DNA of 29,727 nt, from IMG/VR virus record IMGVR_UViG_3300027833_000169, positions 1-29,727 of that record; one strand, 5' to 3'. This stretch comes from a virus. Position numbers and translations under genes: made by a program. The notes beneath the pieces are model-generated. The model saw only the letters and a program-made list of their open reading frames with translations. It was not told the DNA's origin and did no database searches. Below, one piece after another: positions 7,171-13,400 of this stretch (its first letter is position 1; the number at the start of each line of letters is the position of its first letter).

Positions 7171-7894
7171 AGGTTTTATTATAGTTGCGTCTAAGAAACG
7201 CAACTTTTATTCGTATGCAATCAACCTTGCTGAATCTCTTAGGGATTATTATGAACCTGAAGAAGAATGTAAGATTTGTTTGGTAACCGAAGAACAATTT
7301 ATCGACGATCGTGGTCGTGATGTTGCAGACGATATTATCTTTTGTGATGATCACTATCGCGCTAAGTTATGGGGGATGGCAAAATCTCCATATGATATAA
7401 CAATGTACATTGATGCTGACATGGAATGTGAGCACGAAGATATTATTAAAGTTTGGGATGAAATGAAAGATCACGACGTGGTCTTCTCAGCATTGACTGA
7501 TGACCGTGATTACATTTATGCGGAACGTGATTTCTCCACACCAGAAGGTATGTCTAAATTTACTCTTTGTGGTGGTGTGTGTCTATATGATATGACTAAA
7601 CCAATAGTTCGTGAGTTTATGGATGATTGGTGGGACTTAACATACAGACAAATGAATGATACTTGGTGGCCAGAAGGTTATATTGATTCTCTAAAATCTT
7701 GGGATCAATTCTCTCTTTGGTGGTTAACTGAGAAAGAAGAAAAATATAAGGATCTTAAAGTCGGCATCTTTGATGATGACTTGAGATGGAATTACTATAA
7801 TGCTCTAAATTGGGCACAAACGAAACCCGATAATGGGCCAGTGATATTACGTCACTTCTCTGCTGGGTTAAATAAGGATACTCCAATCGTATGA
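7157..7894 (+). CDS. GT-A-fold glycosyltransferase-like protein
   Basis: A 245-aa protein. It starts with a strand/helix typical of nucleotide-sugar transferases (GFIIVASKKRNFYSYAINLA), then a second strand ICLVTEE. A DxD-type metal/nucleotide-sugar site lies at residues 86-88 (MYIDADMECE), preceded by an Ala-Lys-Leu segment (YRAKLWGMAKSPYD). Downstream are CGGVCLYD near residue 138, a Trp-rich acceptor-region-like stretch (WWDLTYRQ; NDTWWPEGY), and a late H-F-S-x-G-L-N-K motif near the C-terminus, as in GT8-like enzymes where a terminal His helps bind metal. The expected activity is transfer of a sugar from a nucleotide donor, in the host cytoplasm. Acceptor unknown: DNA, a phage virion protein or a host surface precursor. 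The stop overlaps the start of the oxygenase-like gene (ATGA), suggesting they act together. Confidence 0.75.
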   Translation: MEKSKGFIIVASKKRNFYSYAINLAESLRDYYEPEEECKICLVTEEQFIDDRGRDVADDIIFCDDHYRAKLWGMAKSPYDITMYIDADMECEHEDIIKVWDEMKDHDVVFSALTDDRDYIYAERDFSTPEGMSKFTLCGGVCLYDMTKPIVREFMDDWWDLTYRQMNDTWWPEGYIDSLKSWDQFSLWWLTEKEEKYKDLKVGIFDDDLRWNYYNALNWAQTKPDNGPVILRHFSAGLNKDTPIV

Positions 7895-8598
7895 CACAGG
7901 TAAACGACCAATATCTCAGACACGTCGAGGTTAACAGCCCTGAACTGCTAGAGATTCTAAACGAATATTCTAAGTTGCATACCATGAAAGGTTTTGAGGA
8001 AAACTGTCATCTTACTGCTGCACAACACATACGTCAACGTCCATACTTTGTGGGCGAGAAACATATGAATGAGATTGTTGCACAAGGTACAGGACACGAA
8101 GGTTTTCCGGATGAACTAGTTGGTTACAACTTTAAACTTTCAGACAAAGCGCACATGATGTTTGATAAGGACGCTGATCCTATTTTCAAACGTGACATGA
8201 CTCTACATCTTCGTGACCTAAACGATAAGATGATGAACTTTTTGTCTGTCAAACACAATGCTCTTGCCGCAGTGTATCCGCCAGGTGGATTCATCTCATG
8301 GCACAACAATGCAAACGCTCCGGGCTACAACTTAATCTTCTCTTATTCAGAAGATGGTTCTGGTTACTTCGACTATATTCATCCGGAAACTAAGGAAGTT
8401 ATTCGCTGTCAAGATAAGCCAGGCGAGTGGACTTGTAAAGCAGCATACTTCGGTCACTACGGAGAAGATAACAAGACATTGTATCATGCAGCTTCTACCG
8501 AAGACTGGCGTTGCACAGTATCTTATGTTTTTGATTATTCAGATGAGTCAGCTGACTTCCGCGAAATGGTCTTAGCAGATATCGAATCTGTAGAATAA
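7891..8598 (+). CDS. 2OG-Fe(II) oxygenase-like hydroxylase
   Basis: A 235-aa protein coupled by ATGA overlap to the glycosyltransferase-like gene. The C-terminal half has the jelly-roll pattern of a viral 2-oxoglutarate/Fe(II) oxygenase-like family known from cyanophage-like T4 relatives: YPPGGFISWHNNANAPGYNL with His138, a distal H199 (LYHAAS) and Arg207 (WRCTVSYVF) that would bind 2-oxoglutarate. The usual HxD is replaced by H-N-N at 138-140, so the acidic metal ligand is missing at the expected place; either Asn substitutes, another acid serves, or the enzyme is atypical. The N-terminal 100 residues are helical with HLTAAQHIRQRPYF. Expected role is hydroxylation of a protein or nucleic-acid substrate. 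Neighbours suggest virion protein modification, which is inference. Confidence 0.75.
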   Translation: MTQVNDQYLRHVEVNSPELLEILNEYSKLHTMKGFEENCHLTAAQHIRQRPYFVGEKHMNEIVAQGTGHEGFPDELVGYNFKLSDKAHMMFDKDADPIFKRDMTLHLRDLNDKMMNFLSVKHNALAAVYPPGGFISWHNNANAPGYNLIFSYSEDGSGYFDYIHPETKEVIRCQDKPGEWTCKAAYFGHYGEDNKTLYHAASTEDWRCTVSYVFDYSDESADFREMVLADIESVE

Positions 8599-8606
8599 AA
8601 TCTATA

Positions 8607-8670
8607 TCTTCAAGCCTTAAACTGTTATAAATAGAGGTAGACGTTTTATAACAGTTTAAGGTTCTGAAGA
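8607..8670 (+). promoter_or_regulatory. Long inverted repeat masking RBS, with embedded late promoter
   Basis: Perfect 17-bp arms 8615-8631 and 8645-8661 (CCTTAAACTGTTATAAA and its complement) flank a 13-base loop. After a short internal loop, outer arms TCTTCA (8607-8612) and TGAAGA (8665-8670) pair as well. The right arm contains the likely ribosome-binding site (AAGG, 8658-8661) of the gene at 8673. The promoter TATAAATA lies across the left arm/loop, so late RNA would start near 8640, inside the loop, and lack the left arm. This matches the T4 arrangement in which hairpins silence late genes in early read-through mRNA. Confidence 0.8.
8627..8634 (+). promoter_or_regulatory. T4-type late promoter TATAAATA
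   Basis: Exact element within the inverted repeat at 8607-8670; expected start about 8640, giving a ~33-base leader to the ATG at 8673. Confidence 0.85.
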
Positions 8671-8672
8671 AT

Positions 8673-9029
8673 ATGGCAACTTACGAAGATTTCACAATAG
8701 ATCAAGGTTCTGATTTAGCTCTACAATTAGAGTTAGTAAATCCTGATGGTTCAACAAAGAACCTTAATGGATATACAGTTAGTGCTAAGATGAAGAAAAC
8801 CTTTCGAAGCACAGCTGAAGACACCGTTGATTTCTTAGCAATTGTAGCAGATCCTGCTGAGAATGGTGTTGCAACACTCTCCCTCACAAATATTCAAACC
8901 GACGCACTCTCTGCTCGTGGTAGATATGTCTATGATGTCGAACTGAGTTACTTAGACTCTGCCGGTAATTCCATAGTAGAAAGAGTACTAGAAGGTAAAA
9001 TAAAAGTCAATCCTTCGGTCACAAGGTAA
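8673..9029 (+). CDS. Small beta-sandwich structural protein
   Basis: A 118-aa protein beginning MATYEDFTIDQGSDLALQLE, followed by LNGYTVSAKMKKTF, ADPAENGVATLSL and GRYVYDVELSYLD. This layout (an N-terminal 'DQGSD' strand, a 'GYTV-x-A-x-M' strand, a Gly-turn and 'G-x-Y-x-YD-x-E') is characteristic of small virion proteins in T4-like marine phages and resembles the N-terminal domain of BppU-type baseplate proteins. An immunoglobulin-like beta-sandwich is expected. No catalytic residues. Translation is probably limited to late transcripts by the hairpin just upstream. The next gene follows after 6 bases, so the two form a unit. The exact location in the virion is unknown. Confidence 0.7.
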   Translation: MATYEDFTIDQGSDLALQLELVNPDGSTKNLNGYTVSAKMKKTFRSTAEDTVDFLAIVADPAENGVATLSLTNIQTDALSARGRYVYDVELSYLDSAGNSIVERVLEGKIKVNPSVTR

Positions 9030-9035
9030 TAACCC

Positions 9036-9914
9036 ATGCCTATAAGGAAGGTCTCAACTAGTCCTACAAACGACACCCTAGTTAAAAGAATTGGTGGTGT
9101 TGGTAGTAGTGGCACTAAAGTAAGAAAGGTTACTGTCGGTCGTCCGGTCAGTGCTGTGACTCAACATATCGGTGCAAACATCAAATCATTTGATGGTCTG
9201 GGTGATATTCCTAGTATCGAAGAGTTAAAGCTTGGTGAGTTCGGGATTAACACTCAAGACGGTAAGGTCTATATAAAGAGAGAGTATGATGGGGGAATTC
9301 AGACAATCGTGGAGATTGGAACTGGAACCGACAATCTTTCTGCTACAACAACATTTAACTCGTACATTTATACTTCCGAGGGAGATCTACAAACAATTAC
9401 TGGAGTCGATGATTCCGGTAACGTACTAGATTATGACCCCAACCCAAATTACGCCTCAAAAGTTCAGGTATATCTAAACGGTGTCTTACTCAACCAAGGG
9501 ATTGACTACGTTGCAGATACAGGGGACAGTATTGTCCTAACACACCTAGTAGATGCTGAGATGGTAGTCCAGATAGCAGCCTACAACTCGACAGGTGTTT
9601 CTCTTGGTAACGACCTTATCGTAGATGATCACTTTGCATTTACGGTAGGCACAGACGAAGAGACCAGATTCTATCATAATAGCGTAGATACCATATTAAA
9701 ACATATGGGATTCAATGATGCTAAGTTCAAGATTCAATATCTTAATGATGATAGGTTTATACTGGATCAAACAGGAGTCCAACTTCTTGGTTCCTACACA
9801 CTAAATGGTGAGGACATCACCACACAAACTACGATAGATCAGTTAGAGTCTAGACTCGATTCTTTAGATAGCGACATTGCTGAGATAAAGACTTTATTAT
9901 CCCAATTACCATAA
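9036..9914 (+). CDS. Fibre-like structural protein with Mtd_N-like motif
   Basis: A 292-aa protein. After a basic Ser/Thr-rich start (residues 1-50) comes SIEELKLGEFGINTQDGKVY, the 'L-x-x-GE-x-x-x-N-x-x-DGK-x-Y' pattern of phage tail-fibre N-terminal domains (Mtd_N/hyaluronidase-type), at about 60-80. Residues about 141-185 (VQVYLNGVLLNQGIDYV, IVLTHLVDAEMVVQIAAY) form a beta module also present in the two following genes. The region around 195-260 ends with FILDQTGVQLLG, and the last 30 residues (TTIDQLESRLDSLDSDIAEI) are a clear trimeric coiled coil. A fibre or fibre-adaptor is likely. Confidence 0.75.
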   Translation: MPIRKVSTSPTNDTLVKRIGGVGSSGTKVRKVTVGRPVSAVTQHIGANIKSFDGLGDIPSIEELKLGEFGINTQDGKVYIKREYDGGIQTIVEIGTGTDNLSATTTFNSYIYTSEGDLQTITGVDDSGNVLDYDPNPNYASKVQVYLNGVLLNQGIDYVADTGDSIVLTHLVDAEMVVQIAAYNSTGVSLGNDLIVDDHFAFTVGTDEETRFYHNSVDTILKHMGFNDAKFKIQYLNDDRFILDQTGVQLLGSYTLNGEDITTQTTIDQLESRLDSLDSDIAEIKTLLSQLP

Positions 9915-9966
9915 TACTCTATGCGTTTATTTTTAAAATAAATCTGTCAGTTAAGATTCATATTGA

Positions 9967-9974
9967 TATAAATA
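9967..9974 (+). promoter_or_regulatory. T4-type late promoter TATAAATA
   Basis: Exact match in the 96-base gap before the gene at 10011; expected start about 9980. Flanking AGTTAA (9949-9954) and TTAACT (9985-9990) make a weak distant inverted repeat. Confidence 0.8.
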
Positions 9975-10010
9975 AATGAGTAAATTAACTATTCTATAGT
10001 ATTACACCAT

Positions 10011-10376
10011 ATGATCAATATCAATAATAAATCTATAAATCGTGTACTTGCCGAAAGTCTTTTTAACTTAGCTAAATCTAAACAAGTTGAAGTGACTGCC
10101 GCGCCAGGACAAGAGACCCAACTTTTCGAATTAATCGAGGGTACTTCATCATCTACGTCAGGGCGTTCAGTAATACCGGAAGCTCAAGCATTTATCGCAC
10201 AAGGAGACACGGCACTATTCACCCTGAATGGTACCCCCTCTCGTGATGATCTAATAGACGTATGGGTCAACGATGTTCTTCAGCATCCTGAAGAAGTCTA
10301 TGAAACCATTGACGACACCATACAGTTTTTTGAAATCCCTCCGCAAGGAACGGATATATACATCAAATTTCGTTAA
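10011..10376 (+). CDS. Small fibre-associated beta-module protein
   Basis: A 121-aa protein. The ATG lacks an obvious Shine-Dalgarno sequence (the preceding bases are TATTACACCAT), so the start is less certain, though the frame is well supported. The N-terminus is a short helix (NRVLAESLFNLAKSK), followed by a Ser/Thr/Gly linker. The C-terminal 55 residues (DVWVNDVLQHPEEVYETIDD, then IQFFEIPPQGTDIYIKF) match the 'VFVNGVxQ-xxxxY-xxxxxxIxFxxxPPxGTxIxV' beta module of T4-like fibre proteins, seen in the neighbours at 9036 and 10441. It may be an adaptor or cap joining the fibres encoded around it. Driven by the late promoter at 9967. Confidence 0.65.
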   Translation: MININNKSINRVLAESLFNLAKSKQVEVTAAPGQETQLFELIEGTSSSTSGRSVIPEAQAFIAQGDTALFTLNGTPSRDDLIDVWVNDVLQHPEEVYETIDDTIQFFEIPPQGTDIYIKFR

Positions 10377-10440
10377 TATATTATTAAACGTTTTATCATA
10401 TAACAACCAACCAAAAACTCAAACCTAGGAGAATAACCTA

Positions 10441-13400
10441 ATGGCATTTAGGCAGATTAAATCGCCTGCATTAGCAGACAAGGCGGTACTCAATACCAAA
10501 CTTGACGAAAGTGCAGTACAAGGACAATCTACCCTTACAGGTATGGCAAATCCATCTGACTGTTTTACACTTCTTTATGATGTCGGTACAGACTCATTAA
10601 AGAAAATTACAGCAGACGCTTTCTTCTCATCGTTCTCAACGACCGATTTGCAAGAAGGGACTAACCAATACTTCACACCTGAACGGGCACAAGCTGCAGT
10701 TGCAAGCGACATCGCAGCATCAGTACTAGTAGAAACTAACCGCGCAACAGCCGCAGAAACTCTACTACAATCTAACATCGACGCAGAAGCATCTACACGC
10801 GCTCAAGCAGATGTTACTCTACAATCTAACATCACTGCGGAAGAAACTCGCGCTAAATTGCGTGAAGATTCGATCGAAGCAGCATCTGTATCTGCTGATG
10901 CTGGTCTTTCTACACGTATTGACAACATCTTAAGCAACACAGATTCAGCTGCGATCGATTCGTTCGTAGAAGTAATCGCTGCATTCGAAGACGCGGATGA
11001 CGTATTATCAGGTTCTATCATTGCTAACTCTTCTGCAATTACTGCGGAAACTGCACGTGCAATTGGTAAAGAGACTGAAAACGCAACTGCAATTGCAGTA
11101 GAAACTGCTCGTGCTACTGCTGCTGAAGTTGCAAACACTTCTCTATTAAGTGCAGAAGAGATCGCACGTATTGCTGCGGACACCGCATTATCTGCACGTG
11201 TTACAACTGAAGAACAAACTTCTACATCTTTGCAGACGCAAATCACCACTGAAGTTGCTCGTGCTGGATCTGCTGAATCAGTTCTTACACAAGATCTTGC
11301 TGATGAAGTTGTCCGTGCTACTGGCGCAGAAGCTGCAAACGCATTAAACTTAACAGACGAAATCGATGCTCGTGCTGTTGCTGATACTCAGGTTCGTACT
11401 GATATCGCTGCAGACATCGTTACTGCACAGAATGCTGCTCAGGCACACGCCGAAGCACAAGACGCATTAAAGATTGGTGACGCATCTGTAGACGGAACTG
11501 CGAACAACACTGTAACTGATCGAATTGCATCTTCTAAGTCTGGTGCGGAAAGTGTTTCGGCTGCTGATGCTGCTGCTAAAGTACTTGTCGAGAAGACACG
11601 TGCAGAAGCTGCTGAGTCTGGTTTACAGTCACAGATCACTTCTAATGATGGAGACATTACTGATTTACAAACTGCGGATTCAACTGAAACTGCTGCTCGT
11701 ATCGCAGGCGATTCTGGTCTACAGTCACAAATCGACTTCATTACTACTAACACAGATCCAGCTGCTCTAGACTCACTAACTGAAATTGTTGCTGCATTCC
11801 AGTCTGCTGACTCGGACATGTCTGCTCTAGTTTCTTCTAACACTACCGCAATCTCTAGTGAGAACACTCGTGCTACAGGTGCTGAAACTGTTCTGCAAAC
11901 TAATATCACTGCTGAAGCGTCTACTCGTGCTATTGCGGATACTGGTTTACAGTCACAAATCGATAACATCACACTTGATTATATCGGTCGTGATTCAGAC
12001 ACTCTTGCAACTGCAAAATCATATACTGATCAAGAAGCAGACGCGCATCAAGCTGTCGCCACGGCACATGCTGATGCACAAGATGCTGCACTTATCGGAG
12101 ATGCTTCTGTAAATGGTACTGTCGGTAATACTGTTACTGCTCGTATCGCAACTGCTAAGTCAGAATCTAATGCTTTCACTAGTTCACAGGTTTCTGCTGA
12201 AGCAGCAACTCGTTTAGCTGCAGATGACACATTATCTCTACGCACTACTGTACTAGAAGGTGAGATGGACACTGTTGAAGCTCTTGCTGCACAGAATGAA
12301 ATCGATCTACGTGCAGAAGAAGTTGCTCGTGCATCTGGTGATTCAAGTCTACAGGGTCAAATCGACGCTGAAGAAGCTGCCAGAATTCTTGCTGACTCTA
12401 CTCTGACATCTAACCTAGCGACCGAAGTTGCTCGTGCACAAGGTGTTGAGGCAACTAATGCTGCCGCAGTCGTTACAGAACGTCAACGTGCAGAAGGTGT
12501 TGAAGCTGGACTACGTACTGATGTAAACACTAATACTGTAAACATTACTGCAAATGCTGGTTCTATTACTGCTGAACGAACTCGTGCTCTAGCGGCAGAA
12601 GCTGCATTAGGTGTACGTGTAGATACTACAGACGCACTTCAAGCTGCTGATCACGCTGATAACCAAGCACAGATTACTGCCGAAGTTACTCGTGCATCTG
12701 GTGTTGAAGCTGGTCTACAGACTTCAGTAGATTCTTTACAAGGACAAATCACTTCTAACGATTCTGATATTTCTGCTCTTGCAACTCTACAGTCAAGTGA
12801 CCACGATGATAACCAAGCACAAATTACTGCTGAAGTTACACGTGCATCTGCTGCGGAAGTAGTTAATGCTGATGCGGTTGTTGCTGAAACTACTCGTGCA
12901 ACTGGTATTGAAGCAGGTCTACGTACTGATGTTGATTCTAATCAGACTCAGATCACTGCAAACGACGCAGACATTCTTGCTCTAGAAACTCTACAAGCTG
13001 CTGATCACTCTGATAACCAAGCACAAATTACTGCTGAAGTTGCTCGCGCTACTGCCGCAGAAGTTGTTAACGCTGCCGCTACTGCTACTGAAAAATTACG
13101 TGCAGAAGGTATCGAAGCTGGTTTACGTACTGATGTTGATTCTAACCAAACGCAAATCACTGCAAATGATGCAGACATTCTTGCATTAACAAATCTACAA
13201 GCTGCTGACCACGCAGACAACCAGACACAAATTACTGCTGAAGTAACTCGTGCAACTGGAATCGAAGCTGGTTTACGCACTGATGTTACAACTCTAGAAG
13301 GTCGTGTTGACTTTATCGTTTCTAACGATGATGGTGCTGCTCTAGATTCTCTAACAGAAATTGTTTCTGCATTCCAAGACGCAGATTCTGATCTAACGGG

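Noticed and set aside
9926-9943. AT-only palindrome after the gene ending at 9914 (TTTATTTT/AAAATAAA)
   Set aside because: One-base centre and no G/C pairs; it cannot make a stable terminator hairpin.
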